Below are positions 53,727 through 64,000 of a stretch of DNA of 64,000 bases, piece by piece (the first letter of the stretch is position 1; each line of letters opens with the position of its first letter). Source of the stretch: Rhizobium sp. 9140 (lineage in GTDB: Bacteria; Pseudomonadota; Alphaproteobacteria; Rhizobiales; Rhizobiaceae); assembly GCF_900067135.1 (NCBI RefSeq), contig NZ_FJUR01000001.1:1057501-1121500 (forward strand). Reading direction: 5' to 3'. The notes beneath the pieces are model-generated. The model did no database searches. It was not told the DNA's origin and saw only the letters and a program-made list of their open reading frames with translations. The position numbers were made by a program, and so were the translations under genes.

Positions 53727-54041
53727 GTGATCAAGTCGGAACTGGTGCAGATCGTGGCGGCGCGAAATCCGCACCTCTATCACCGCGATGTCGAGAACAT
53801 CGTCAACGCCGTTCTCGATGAGATTACGGATGCGCTGGCGGCGGGCAATCGCGTCGAGCTGCGCGGCTTCGGCGCCTTCTCCGTCAAGAACCGTCCGTCC
53901 CGCTCGGGTCGCAACCCCCGCACGGGCGATAGCGTCTTCGTCGAGGAAAAATGGGTGCCGTTCTTCAAGACCGGCAAGGAGTTGCGCGAGCGGCTGAACC
54001 CGGGCTCCGACGCTGACGTGGACGAGGAAGACGAAGATTGA
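53727..54041 (+). CDS. ihfB: Integration host factor subunit beta
   Basis: 104 residues from a GTG at 53727, with AGGGGGG 5 bases upstream. The HU/IHF fold is clear: [40 protein letters not shown] and [19 protein letters not shown], with the intercalating Pro in RNPRTG. A short acidic tail ([10 protein letters not shown]) follows. IHF bends DNA and assists sigma-54 promoters, among others. It sits between sppA and the LapA-like gene. Confidence 0.94.
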   Translation: MIKSELVQIVAARNPHLYHRDVENIVNAVLDEITDALAAGNRVELRGFGAFSVKNRPSRSGRNPRTGDSVFVEEKWVPFFKTGKELRERLNPGSDADVDEEDED

Positions 54042-54142
54042 TGTCGCGATCGCCGTTTTCGTTCACGGCGGTCTGATCTTGACCCGGCACGTTTGCCGCC
54101 CATGTTGTCGTCAAGCCCTGATAGACGCGGAGACTGGTTCGC

Positions 54143-54538
54143 ATGCTGCGTAAAATTCTGAACATCGTCGTCCTCGTTCCGCTCGGGATCGTGCTCGTCG
54201 TGCTCTGTGTTGCCAACCGGCAACCGGTCACGCTGGGCTTCAATCCGTTCGATCCGTCCGACACGGTCCTGGCAGTATCAGCCCCCTTCTTCGTCTTCCT
54301 GTTTCTCGCCGCCATTCTCGGCCTCGTCATCGGCGCTTCTGCCGTCTGGTTCAGCCAGGGCAAGTATCGCAAGCGCTCGCGTGTCGAAGCGAAGGAAGCG
54401 CTGAAGTGGCACACGGAAGCAGAAAAGCGCCGCCTGCAGCAGGAGGCGATCGTCTCGGCCCAGGCCGCAAATCCCGTTGCCGATCGCCCGGCCTTCCAGG
54501 GATCGACACCGACGATGATCGCCGCCCAGCAGAAATAA
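54143..54538 (+). CDS. LapA-domain (DUF1049) membrane protein
   Basis: 131 residues. Two membrane helices are clear (ILNIVVLVPLGIVLVVLCVA and FFVFLFLAAILGLVIGASAV), joined by a short loop with VANRQPVTLGFNPFD. A basic helical tail (RKRSRVEAKEALKWHTEAEK) follows. This is the LipopolysaccharideA-associated (LapA/YciS) layout. E. coli LapA takes part in controlling LpxC and LPS assembly; the rhizobial role is not established. It is probably cotranscribed with ihfB. Confidence 0.82.
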   Translation: MLRKILNIVVLVPLGIVLVVLCVANRQPVTLGFNPFDPSDTVLAVSAPFFVFLFLAAILGLVIGASAVWFSQGKYRKRSRVEAKEALKWHTEAEKRRLQQEAIVSAQAANPVADRPAFQGSTPTMIAAQQK

Positions 54539-54541
54539 GCC

Positions 54542-54997
54542 TCAGGCCGCTGCCGCTTTGGCATTGGCGGCCGCGGTGAAGTCGGAAAAAAAGCGGCTCG
54601 CGATTCGGTTTGCGCCGGATTTTACAAGCGTCGATCCGAGCGATGCAATTTTTCCGGAGACATCCGCGATTATGGCGTAATGCAGGATAGTGTCCTCGCC
54701 GTCCTCCACCAGCCGCACATCCGCGCCGCCTTTGGCGTACCCGGCAAGGCCGCCTTTGCCCTCTCCCGAGATCGTGTAGCTCTCGGGCGGGTTCATGTTC
54801 GAGAGCGTGATGACGCCCGAAAACGCCATCGACATGAAGCCGAACTTTACGGTGACCACCGCATCGAGCGTCGTCGGCGATGTCCATTCGAGACGCGTGC
54901 AGCCGGGAATGCAATCCCTGAGCACCTCGGGATCGTTGAGCGCCGCCCAGACAGCGTCGCGCGGTGCGGAGATCCGCTCTTCACCGGTCATGTCCAT
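54542..54997 (-). CDS. SRPBCC family protein, CoxG-like
   Basis: 151 residues from the ATG at 54997, supported by GAGGAGG 6 bases upstream; the frame runs far upstream but only as antisense of the methyltransferase. Landmarks: MDMTGEERISAPRDAVWAAL, DPEVLRDCIPGCTRLEW, then GEGKGGLAGYAKGGADVRLV and ASLGSTLVKSGANRIASRFF. This is the CO-dehydrogenase subunit G family, a lipid- or cofactor-binding START-like fold. No CO or molybdenum hydroxylase genes are near, so its partner is unknown. Confidence 0.83.
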   Translation of the reverse strand: MDMTGEERISAPRDAVWAALNDPEVLRDCIPGCTRLEWTSPTTLDAVVTVKFGFMSMAFSGVITLSNMNPPESYTISGEGKGGLAGYAKGGADVRLVEDGEDTILHYAIIADVSGKIASLGSTLVKSGANRIASRFFSDFTAAANAKAAAA

Positions 54998-55147
54998 GGA
55001 TGTCCTCCTCGATTTCATGCGCTGCGGCAGCAGACGTCGCGCCCTGCCGCCGCGTGGCTTGGAATCTACGGGCGGAAACCGCTTTGCCAAGAGCGGTTGC
55101 GATGCTATTTGCACGCAACACGCTGAAGAAACGGGAAACGACGCCCC

Positions 55148-56329
55148 TTGAAGGACAAGCAGAGACGATCGCCCGGCAAGGCGCCACCGAAATCCGGTCC
55201 ATCGCACAAGAGCCTCCCGAAAGTCGGGGCATCTCGGCTGGATGCGACCGTCGCGCCGCCCTTCAAGGCGGGAGGAAAGCCCGCAGCGCAGGAGCCGTAC
55301 GGCCAGCGTTCGTCCAGCCGCCCGCAGCCGGCCTCTCCGCGTCCATCCCCGTCTGAGGCTCGGCAGGAAGCGCCTGCGCCCGTGACCCTGCGCCCCCGCA
55401 CTGGAGACAAGCCCACCGAGCGCGTGCCGGTCATTCTGGAAACCGCAGGCGAGGCCGATTATCGCCTGATCGACAGCGGCGACGCCCTGAAGCTGGAGCA
55501 ATACGGTCCCTACACGATCGTCCGTCCGGAGGCGCAGGCCCTGTGGCCGAAGTCGCAGGTCCCCCTCTGGGAGCGCGCGGATGCGATTTTTACCGGCGAC
55601 ACGGATGAAGACGGCATGGGCCGCTGGCGCTTCCCGCACGATATGCTCGGCGAGACCTGGCCGATGCGCCTGCTCGATGCCGAATTCTTCGGCCGCTTCA
55701 CCTCTTTCCGCCATGTCGGTGTCTTCCCCGAGCAGCTGGCGCACTGGCGCTGGATGAAAGCGCAGGTCGAGACGGCCGGTCGGCCGCTGAAGGTGCTGAA
55801 CCTCTTCGGCTATACCGGCGTCGCATCGTTGATCGCGGCGAAGGCCGGGGCCGAGGTAACCCATGTCGATGCCTCGAAGAAGGCGATCGGCTGGGGGCGC
55901 GAGAACCAGGCACTCGGCCGGGGCGAAAGCCTGCCGATCCGCTGGATCTGCGACGATGCCATGAAATTCATCCAGCGCGAGGAGCGCCGCGGCAGCCGCT
56001 ATGACATCATCCTCACCGATCCGCCGAAGTTCGGCCGCGGTCCGAACGGCGAGGTTTGGCACCTTTTCGATCACCTTGCCGGCATGCTGGATATCTGCCG
56101 CGAACTTCTGTCCGACGATGCACGCGGTCTCGTTCTCACAGCCTATTCCATCCGGGCAAGCTTCTATTCGATCCACGAGCTGATGCGCGAAGTCATGCGC
56201 GGCCGCGGCGGCGTCGTCGAATCCGGCGAACTGATCCTGCGCGAGTCCGCGGGGTCGAAACAGGATGGCGAGGCCGGCTCCGGCCGGGCGCTGTCCACCT
56301 CTCTCTTCAGCCGATGGGTGCCGAAATGA
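55148..56329 (+). CDS. Class I SAM-dependent methyltransferase, RlmI-like
   Basis: Up to 393 residues. The first 95 are Pro-, Ser- and Arg-rich and probably disordered. No ATG occurs in frame before the domain, so the start is either TTG at 55148 or a later GTG/TTG. The conserved part begins VPVILETAGEADYRLIDSGD. The SAM domain has KVLNLFGYTGVASLIAAKAG, VTHVDASKKAIGW and the catalytic-type motif LTDPPKFGRGPNG. Relatives methylate cytosine in 23S rRNA. Its stop overlaps the next gene's ATG, also an rRNA/tRNA methyltransferase, so the two form a translation-coupled pair. Confidence 0.82.
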   Translation: MKDKQRRSPGKAPPKSGPSHKSLPKVGASRLDATVAPPFKAGGKPAAQEPYGQRSSSRPQPASPRPSPSEARQEAPAPVTLRPRTGDKPTERVPVILETAGEADYRLIDSGDALKLEQYGPYTIVRPEAQALWPKSQVPLWERADAIFTGDTDEDGMGRWRFPHDMLGETWPMRLLDAEFFGRFTSFRHVGVFPEQLAHWRWMKAQVETAGRPLKVLNLFGYTGVASLIAAKAGAEVTHVDASKKAIGWGRENQALGRGESLPIRWICDDAMKFIQREERRGSRYDIILTDPPKFGRGPNGEVWHLFDHLAGMLDICRELLSDDARGLVLTAYSIRASFYSIHELMREVMRGRGGVVESGELILRESAGSKQDGEAGSGRALSTSLFSRWVPK

Positions 56330-57210
56330 GCAGCGATTATAGCGACGGCAATCCGCGCGCACAGGTGGGGCGCGGCGAGGGTCGTGTGGGCCAGGTCAAG
56401 GAGGTCACGAGCCTTGCCAATCCGATCATCAAGGACATCCGCGCGCTGACGCAGAAGAAGGCGCGCGACGAGAGCGGCACGTTCATTGCCGAAGGGCTGA
56501 AGCTCGTCATCGATGCGGTCGAACTCGGCTGGGCCATCCGTACGCTGGTCTATGCCAAGGCCGCAAAGGGCAAGAAGCCCGTTGATGACATCGCCGCGCG
56601 CACCGTGGCCCGCGGTGGCCTCGTGCTGGAGGTCAGCGAAAAGGTCATCGCCACCGTCACCCGCCGCGACAATCCGCAGATGGTCGTCGGCGTGTTCGAG
56701 CAGCGCTATGGAAATCTGAGGGACATCAAGCCGCGCGCGAACGAGACCTATGTGGCGCTCGACAGGGTGCGCGATCCGGGCAACCTCGGCACCATCATCC
56801 GCACGGCGGATGCGGCCGGCGTCTCCGGCGTCATCCTCATCGGCGAGACGACGGATCCGTTCTCGCTCGAAACCGTGCGCGCGACCATGGGCTCGGTCTT
56901 TGCCGTGCCGGTGTTCCGCGCCAGCGTGGCCGAGTTCCTCGCCTGGCAGAAGCAGGCGGGTGTCATGGTCGTCGGCACGCATCTGGCCGGTGCCGTCGAT
57001 TACCGCACGATCGATTACCGGCCCCGCCCGGTCGTCGTCCTCATGGGCAACGAGCAGGCCGGCCTTCCGGACGAGCTTGCAGCCAAGGCCGACAGACTTG
57101 CCCGCATTCCGCAGGCAGGACGCGCGGATTCGCTCAACCTCGCCATCGCCACCGGCGTCATGCTCTTCGAGGCCCGCCGCCATCTGCTGACACTGGACGA
57201 GCGCGGATGA
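56326..57210 (+). CDS. TrmH/SpoU-family RNA 2'-O-methyltransferase
   Basis: 294 residues from the ATG at 56326, overlapping the previous stop (ATGA). The N-terminal substrate-binding domain has [20 protein letters not shown]. The SPOUT knot has [20 protein letters not shown], then [14 protein letters not shown] and [20 protein letters not shown]. It should methylate a ribose in rRNA or tRNA. The gene overlaps lspA by 4 bp. The exact target is not visible in the sequence. Confidence 0.9.
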   Translation: MSSDYSDGNPRAQVGRGEGRVGQVKEVTSLANPIIKDIRALTQKKARDESGTFIAEGLKLVIDAVELGWAIRTLVYAKAAKGKKPVDDIAARTVARGGLVLEVSEKVIATVTRRDNPQMVVGVFEQRYGNLRDIKPRANETYVALDRVRDPGNLGTIIRTADAAGVSGVILIGETTDPFSLETVRATMGSVFAVPVFRASVAEFLAWQKQAGVMVVGTHLAGAVDYRTIDYRPRPVVVLMGNEQAGLPDELAAKADRLARIPQAGRADSLNLAIATGVMLFEARRHLLTLDERG

Positions 57211-57734
57211 CCGAAAGCCAGACGCCTCTTTCGCCCGCCGCGCCCGGCAGCCGCCCAACCCTGTTTTCGCGCCCCTGGCCGATTGCGATCTTCATCATCG
57301 TCGCTCTGCTTCTCGATCAGGCGATCAAGCAGGCGGTGGAGGCCTACCTGCCGATGGAGGAGGCCGTTCACGTCATCCCCATGTTGGCGCTCTACCGCGT
57401 CTATAATTACGGTGTCGCCTTTTCCATGCTGTCGGGCATGGAGGGCTGGTTCATCGTCGGCATGCGCCTCGTGGTGGTCGGTTTCGTGCTCTGGCTCTGG
57501 CGCCGGACGCCGAAGGACAGGTTCTTCGCCCATCTCGGCTATGCGATGATCATCGCCGGTGCGCTCGGCAATCTGGTCGACCGGTTTCTCTATGGCTATG
57601 TGATCGACTATATCCTGTTTTACACCGAGACATGGTCCTTCGCCGTCTTCAACCTCGCCGATGCCTTCATCACTGTCGGGGCCGGTGCGATTGTGCTGGA
57701 TGAAATCCTGCAGGCAAAAAAACGCGATCGTTAG
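57207..57734 (+). CDS. lspA: Lipoprotein signal peptidase II
   Basis: 175 residues. Four membrane helices are expected. The catalytic Asp pair is Asp125 in GALGNLVDR and Asp152 in [11 protein letters not shown]. The N-terminal DQAIKQ motif is also present. It cleaves prolipoprotein signal peptides ahead of the lipid-modified Cys. It starts within the end of the methyltransferase gene and precedes the hybrid kinase by 54 bp. Confidence 0.95.
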   Translation: MTESQTPLSPAAPGSRPTLFSRPWPIAIFIIVALLLDQAIKQAVEAYLPMEEAVHVIPMLALYRVYNYGVAFSMLSGMEGWFIVGMRLVVVGFVLWLWRRTPKDRFFAHLGYAMIIAGALGNLVDRFLYGYVIDYILFYTETWSFAVFNLADAFITVGAGAIVLDEILQAKKRDR

Positions 57735-57788
57735 AATGCGAGCGATCGGCTGAAATCATTCCCAACGGCTGCGTGATACTCAACGCGT

Positions 57789-60083
57789 ATGAGCGAGCCG
57801 TCGAAACTGCAGCGCGAGATCATCTGGAAACTGTCGCAGCACACCGCCGCGCCGGATGTACTTCCGCCACGCAAACCCTTTCCGGAGCATGGCGCCGCTG
57901 AAACGAACCCCGGCACCACCCGCGTCTCCGCCTTTCGCCCGGCCATTGCCGGCGCCGGCCTTCTCGCTTCCGCCGCCATCGTCGCGATCGGTCTGGAGGA
58001 AAATCTCCTCCTCCTTCCCATCGGGCTTGCCATCGCGGGCATCGCCGGAACGGCCCTTCTTCTTAGCGACTGGCGCCGCAGCCGGCGCAGCATGGGCACA
58101 ATATCCGAACGGGCCGGCGACCGCGCGTGGGAGGCCCGCGAAGCCAGCATGTCGGGGTTCGCAATCCACGATGCGCTCGGCGATATGGCGATCCTGCGCG
58201 ACGCCAGGGGCGTTATTCTCGAGACAAACGAGACCTTCCGGGCTTTGGCCGGCGCGCCTGCGCCAGAGGGACAGCGTTGCGAGGCGCTGGGGCTCGAACT
58301 CCGGCCCGCCGGCACCTCCGGTCGCTATACGGTCGAGATCATGACCGCAGATGGCCCGCGATCTTTCGATTGGCATGACGTGCTGATACGCGAGGCGGAG
58401 ACGGGTACGCTGCGCATCGTCAGCGTCGGCCGGGATGTCACCGACAATGTCAGCGCGGCGCGCAGCAGCGAGGCGGCGCTCCGGAGGGTCGAGGCCGAAA
58501 GCCAGGCGAAATCCCACCTTCTGGCAACCGTCAGCCACGAAATCCGCATGCCGCTGTCCGGCATTCTCGGCATGAGCGACCTCCTCGACCAGACCCGGCT
58601 GAGCGCGCAGCAGGCGAACTATCTCGCCGGCATGCGCCAGTCCGGCCACGACCTCGTGCAGCTTGTCGACGACCTCCTCGATTGCGCCTCGATGGAAGTC
58701 GGGCGGTTTGCCCTGCGGCCGACGCGCCAAGCCTTGCGGCCTCTGGTCGAGAGCGTCGTGGAAATGCTGTCGCATCGTGCCCATGCGAAGGGCATCGAGA
58801 TCGCCTCTACGATCGCCGCCGACGTGCCCGACACGCTGCAGATCGACGGTCCCCGGCTGAAGCAGGTCCTGTTCAACGTGGTGGGCAACGCCGTCAAGTT
58901 CACGACGACCGGCGGCGTCCTTGTCAGCTGCGCCGAGCAGCAGGGCGCACTCGTACTGCGCGTGACCGACACGGGACCCGGCATGACCCCCGACGACCAG
59001 TCACGCATCTTCGACGCGTTCGAGCAGGCCGGTGATACCGCCTCGAAAGCCGGCGGAACGGGCCTCGGCCTTGCCATATCGCGTCGTATCATCAGGGCTT
59101 TCGGTGGCGATATCACTGTCTCCAGCCGCCTCGGCAGCGGCAGTCTCTTCGAGATCCGCTTTCCCCTGACGGCATCCCCCACGCCGCTGGCCACGGCCCG
59201 TACCCGGACGCTCGCCACCTCCCGCGTCCTTCTCGTCGCGCCGAAGGGTCCGGCCTCCGAAGCGCTGGCCGCGACGATCGAGACGCTCGGCGGTCGCTGC
59301 CGCATCGCCTCGACCATCGAGCAAGCCAGTCATTTTCTAAAGATCGCAACGGATACGGGGAGTGAGGAACGTCTTACCGACATCATCGTCGATCACCGCT
59401 GTGCTGCCCTCTTCCGGCGGATCTGCGACGACAGGCCGGATCTTGAAACCATGCCGCTGCGGCGAACCTATCTCGTCAATCCGGAAGAGCGCATCCAGCA
59501 GCCGCTGCACCAGACCGACGGCTTCCACGCCTGGCTGATCCGCCCCCTGCGGGAGCGCTCGCTGGTGGCGGTGCTCAAGGGGCAGCTGAAGGGTATCGAG
59601 GTTCGCGACGCGATCAACGACAATCGTCCGGTCCTCAGAGATGTGGTGGACGCCACACCTGTGCCCGTAGCGCTTGCCGTGCAAACCGTGCTCCTCGGCG
59701 AGGATGATCCGGTCAATGCCGCGATCCTGCGCAGCACGCTGGAGCGCGTCGGCTACACCGTGCGCCATGTTGTCGATTTCGCCGCCATGGGCGATATCCT
59801 CGATCAGGGATTGTCGAACGCCGCGGGCGAGGGGCAGGCGCCGAAGATCCTGATCACCGACCTCAATATGCCCCATGGCGACGGCCTGACGATGCTGCGC
59901 CGCCTGCGCTTCTCCGAACGGTCGACGGACGGCGCATCGCGGCTCCCCGTCATCGTGCAGACGTCGGATCGCCGCCCGGAAACACACCGCGAGCTTCTGG
60001 AGGCGGGCGCGGATGCCGTCCTCGCGAAGCCCGCCGATCCCAAGTCCCTGATCGAACTGGTCGCCCGATTGATCGCCGGCTAA
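57789..60083 (+). CDS. Hybrid sensor histidine kinase with a pseudo-receiver and a true receiver
   Basis: 764 residues. Two adjacent membrane helices lie at about 50-92, then a PAS-like domain (LGDMAILRDARGVILETNET). The dimerisation domain has His250 in LATVSHEIRMPLSGILG; the ATPase domain has the N-box LFNVVGNAVKF and DTGPGM. Between about 479 and 600 lies a receiver-like fold without the acidic pocket (VLLVAPKG) and with Arg585 where Lys is expected. The C-terminal receiver (about 633-764) is intact: GEDD (637-640), phosphoacceptor Asp691 in LITDLNMPHGDG, and Lys in LAKPAD. The signal and downstream partner are unknown; no phosphotransferase or output gene is adjacent. Confidence 0.88.
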   Translation: MSEPSKLQREIIWKLSQHTAAPDVLPPRKPFPEHGAAETNPGTTRVSAFRPAIAGAGLLASAAIVAIGLEENLLLLPIGLAIAGIAGTALLLSDWRRSRRSMGTISERAGDRAWEAREASMSGFAIHDALGDMAILRDARGVILETNETFRALAGAPAPEGQRCEALGLELRPAGTSGRYTVEIMTADGPRSFDWHDVLIREAETGTLRIVSVGRDVTDNVSAARSSEAALRRVEAESQAKSHLLATVSHEIRMPLSGILGMSDLLDQTRLSAQQANYLAGMRQSGHDLVQLVDDLLDCASMEVGRFALRPTRQALRPLVESVVEMLSHRAHAKGIEIASTIAADVPDTLQIDGPRLKQVLFNVVGNAVKFTTTGGVLVSCAEQQGALVLRVTDTGPGMTPDDQSRIFDAFEQAGDTASKAGGTGLGLAISRRIIRAFGGDITVSSRLGSGSLFEIRFPLTASPTPLATARTRTLATSRVLLVAPKGPASEALAATIETLGGRCRIASTIEQASHFLKIATDTGSEERLTDIIVDHRCAALFRRICDDRPDLETMPLRRTYLVNPEERIQQPLHQTDGFHAWLIRPLRERSLVAVLKGQLKGIEVRDAINDNRPVLRDVVDATPVPVALAVQTVLLGEDDPVNAAILRSTLERVGYTVRHVVDFAAMGDILDQGLSNAAGEGQAPKILITDLNMPHGDGLTMLRRLRFSERSTDGASRLPVIVQTSDRRPETHRELLEAGADAVLAKPADPKSLIELVARLIAG

Positions 60084-60263
60084 GGATCGGTCCGCAAGCC
60101 TTGTCACGGTCTTGTTGCAGTGACATGCTTAAAGGCCTGCAGGAAGCGGACTGCCACCGCGGCCAGAGTGCGATTCGGAAAATGTCGGGAAAATGCCCGT
60201 CGTCTTTTCCAGGCGTTCGCGGCCAACGTGCAGACGCATGCTCGCGATTAGGGGTAATCTGCG

Positions 60264-61172
60264 ATGACGATCGAAATTCTGGAATCCGTATCGGCTCTCC
60301 GCACCATGTCCGTGCCCGTCGCGAGCCCGACCATCGTCCGTTCGCGTCCGCCGCGCGAAGCGGCGCCGGCCAGCGACGTGCTCGGCCGCATCGGGCCGCT
60401 CGAAACCCGGATCGCCCGCACGGCCTCCGAAATCGATGCGGCTCAGGCGCTGCGCTACAAGGTGTTTGTCGAAGAGATGGGCGCCCGCGTGCCGGCCGGT
60501 GCCGCCTTGATCGGCCGCGATATCGACGGCTGGGATGCCGTATGCGACCATCTTCTGGTTCTCGATACCGCGCTGCCCGGCCAGTCCGAGGCGCAGATCG
60601 TGGGGACCTACCGGCTGCTGCGCCAGGACGTGGCGGCGGCTGCCGATGGCTTCTACTCCGCCTCCGAATTTCTCGTCGACCCGCTGATCGCCCGTCACCC
60701 CGGCAAGCGCTTCATGGAGCTCGGCCGCTCCTGCGTCCTGCCCTCCTATCGCACCAAGCGCACGGTGGAGCTTCTCTGGCAGGGTAACTGGGCCTATGCG
60801 CTGAAGCACGGCATCGACGCGATGTTCGGCTGCGCCTCGTTTCCCGGTACCGTCCCCGAACATCACGCGCTGGCCCTGTCCTTCCTGTACCACACGGTGC
60901 CGGCAAGCGGCGAGTGGCAGGTGAAGGCGCGGCCGGAACTCTACCGCGTCATGGACCTGATGCCTGTCGAGGCGATCCAGGCCCGCGCCGCCCTCTCGGC
61001 CATGCCGCCCTTGATCAAGGGATATCTGCGCATCGGTGCCATGGTCGGTGACGGTGCCGTGGTGGACGAGGCCTTCCGCACGACCGACGTTCTCGTCGTC
61101 CTGCCGATCACCAACATCGCTGGCCGCTACCTCAACTACTACGGCGCCGACGCCACCCGCTTCGCTCTCTGA
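60264..61172 (+). CDS. olsB: OlsB, L-ornithine N-alpha-acyltransferase
   Basis: 302 residues. GNAT-like N-acyltransferase fold with ALRYKVFVEEMGARVPAG, VCDHLLVLD, the motif VGTYRLLRQ, and FMELGRSCVLPSYRTKRTVE. It adds a 3-hydroxyacyl group from ACP to ornithine to give lyso-ornithine lipid, which OlsA then acylates. Ornithine lipids replace phospholipids when phosphate is scarce. The position next to the malic enzyme gene and mutS matches Sinorhizobium meliloti as I recall it. No Pho box was identified with confidence. Confidence 0.88.
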   Translation: MTIEILESVSALRTMSVPVASPTIVRSRPPREAAPASDVLGRIGPLETRIARTASEIDAAQALRYKVFVEEMGARVPAGAALIGRDIDGWDAVCDHLLVLDTALPGQSEAQIVGTYRLLRQDVAAAADGFYSASEFLVDPLIARHPGKRFMELGRSCVLPSYRTKRTVELLWQGNWAYALKHGIDAMFGCASFPGTVPEHHALALSFLYHTVPASGEWQVKARPELYRVMDLMPVEAIQARAALSAMPPLIKGYLRIGAMVGDGAVVDEAFRTTDVLVVLPITNIAGRYLNYYGADATRFAL

Positions 61173-61339
61173 TCCGAGTGTGGGTTTTGACGCACGCCAT
61201 CCCGTGGGAGGACCACGGGAGACGGGCGAACAGATCGCCCCCGGATGGTCGCAAGCGTTGGCAAAGCGCTCATCTCAGCCGCAGCATGGCCAGGGGACGA
61301 TGAATCTCCATACGAAACCCGAAGCATAAAAAACTCAAC

Positions 61340-61362
61340 GCCCTCCCCATATCGGGAAGGGC
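61340..61362 (-). terminator. Terminator of the malic enzyme gene
   Basis: Read on the minus strand, GCCCTTCCCG, a short loop and GGGGAGGGC form a stem with one mismatch, and GTTGAGTTTTTT follows. It lies 35 bases after the malic enzyme stop and also downstream of the convergent olsB. Confidence 0.75.
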
Positions 61363-61396
61363 AGTTTTCGCGCATATCAGGCGGACCGATCGCTTT

Positions 61397-63679
<2,283 letters not shown>

Positions 63680-63823
63680 GATGATGCTCCCTCGGGTCCC
63701 TCAAGCTTCTGTGGGCGGCCATCCCCGGCCGCGCTTTCTTGTTGTCTTCTATAGACGCCGTTCGCTAGGGTGACACTGTCTTTTTGGCCGGCTGGCGGCT
63801 TTTTTAGCAAAAACTGGTATATC
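63680..63823. promoter_or_regulatory. Divergent promoter region between the malic enzyme gene and mutS
   Basis: 144 bp between two divergent starts. The right half, around 63795-63825, holds TTTTTTAGCAAAAACTGGTATA and probably the mutS promoter. No operator was identified. Confidence 0.4.
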
Positions 63824-64000
63824 TTGACGACACACTTCTCATCACCGGCCGAAGCAACGACGGCGCCATCCTCCGTGCCGCCGGAGGTGCGCGTGCAGGC
63901 AACGCCGATGATGGAACAGTATATCGAGATCAAGGCCAACAATCCGGGCTCTCTTCTGTTCTACCGGATGGGCGACTTTTACGAGTTGTTCTTCGACGAT
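63824..64000 (+). CDS. mutS: DNA mismatch repair protein MutS (5' part only)
   Basis: The window cuts the gene after about 59 codons. The frame reads TTG (63824) onward through a short variable leader into [20 protein letters not shown], then [11 protein letters not shown], the start of MutS domain I. The true start may be the TTG, an internal GTG, or the ATG pair at 63908/63911. MutS recognises mismatches after replication. Confidence 0.9.
   Translation, partial: MTTHFSSPAEATTAPSSVPPEVRVQATPMMEQYIEIKANNPGSLLFYRMGDFYELFFDD

Noticed and set aside
55000..56362. Minus-strand extension of the CoxG-like frame to 606 codons
   Set aside because: The real start is at 54997 with a strong ribosome site; the rest is antisense to the RlmI-like methyltransferase.

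Overview
The window is about 64 kb of GC-rich alphaproteobacterial chromosome, most likely from the family Rhizobiaceae (Rhizobium, Agrobacterium, Ensifer or a close relative). The call rests on gene order: hrcA-grpE opposite rph/rdgB/hemW; lptC-lptA-lptB-rpoN-hpf-ptsN; and olsB followed by the fused NADP-malic enzyme and then mutS. These are familiar rhizobial blocks. No rRNA, tRNA, CRISPR array, insertion sequence or phage gene was seen.

Layout. 0-7 kb: the end of a Zn/Cd-type P-ATPase, an erythritol-type regulator/isomerase trio (DeoR, TpiA2/EryH, RpiB/EryI), pncB, and a TetR regulator with palindromes at its start. 7-16 kb: glycogen and trehalose genes (glgA, glgX, treZ), then a quinone-detoxification-like pair (ring-cleaving dioxygenase and carboxylesterase) and ggt. 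17-24 kb: a catabolic island with a RuBisCO-like protein. It holds apnL, apsD, oiaK and the RuBisCO-like gene, plus a divergent NanR-type GntR regulator, and fits D-apiose degradation. 24-38 kb: a class III cyclase and then an ABC-dependent capsule (K-antigen) locus. That locus has three polysaccharide pyruvyl-transferase paralogues, two GT4 glycosyltransferases, a half-size KpsC, a KpsT-like ATPase with degenerate motifs, and export proteins of the CtrA/KpsE/KpsM type. 38-64 kb: mostly housekeeping genes, including a hybrid histidine kinase with a pseudo-receiver, olsB, the malic enzyme and the start of mutS.

How the parts may work together. In the apiose pathway, a RuBisCO-like decarboxylase (OiaC) makes L-erythrulose-1-phosphate. 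The TpiA2/RpiB pair at 1.8-3.1 kb belongs to the families that convert this to D-erythrose-4-phosphate, so the two loci may form one route. The oxidoisomerase ApnO and a sugar transporter are missing from the window. The capsule genes form two divergent arms: glycosyltransfer and the ATPase on the minus strand, pyruvylation and export on the plus strand.

The best leads are the apiose/erythrulose link with a repeated NanR-like operator, the degenerate KpsT, the pyruvyl-transferase expansion, and a sigma-54-type promoter sequence in the long gap upstream of rpoN. Functions are inferred from recognised motifs and family knowledge; no database search was possible.
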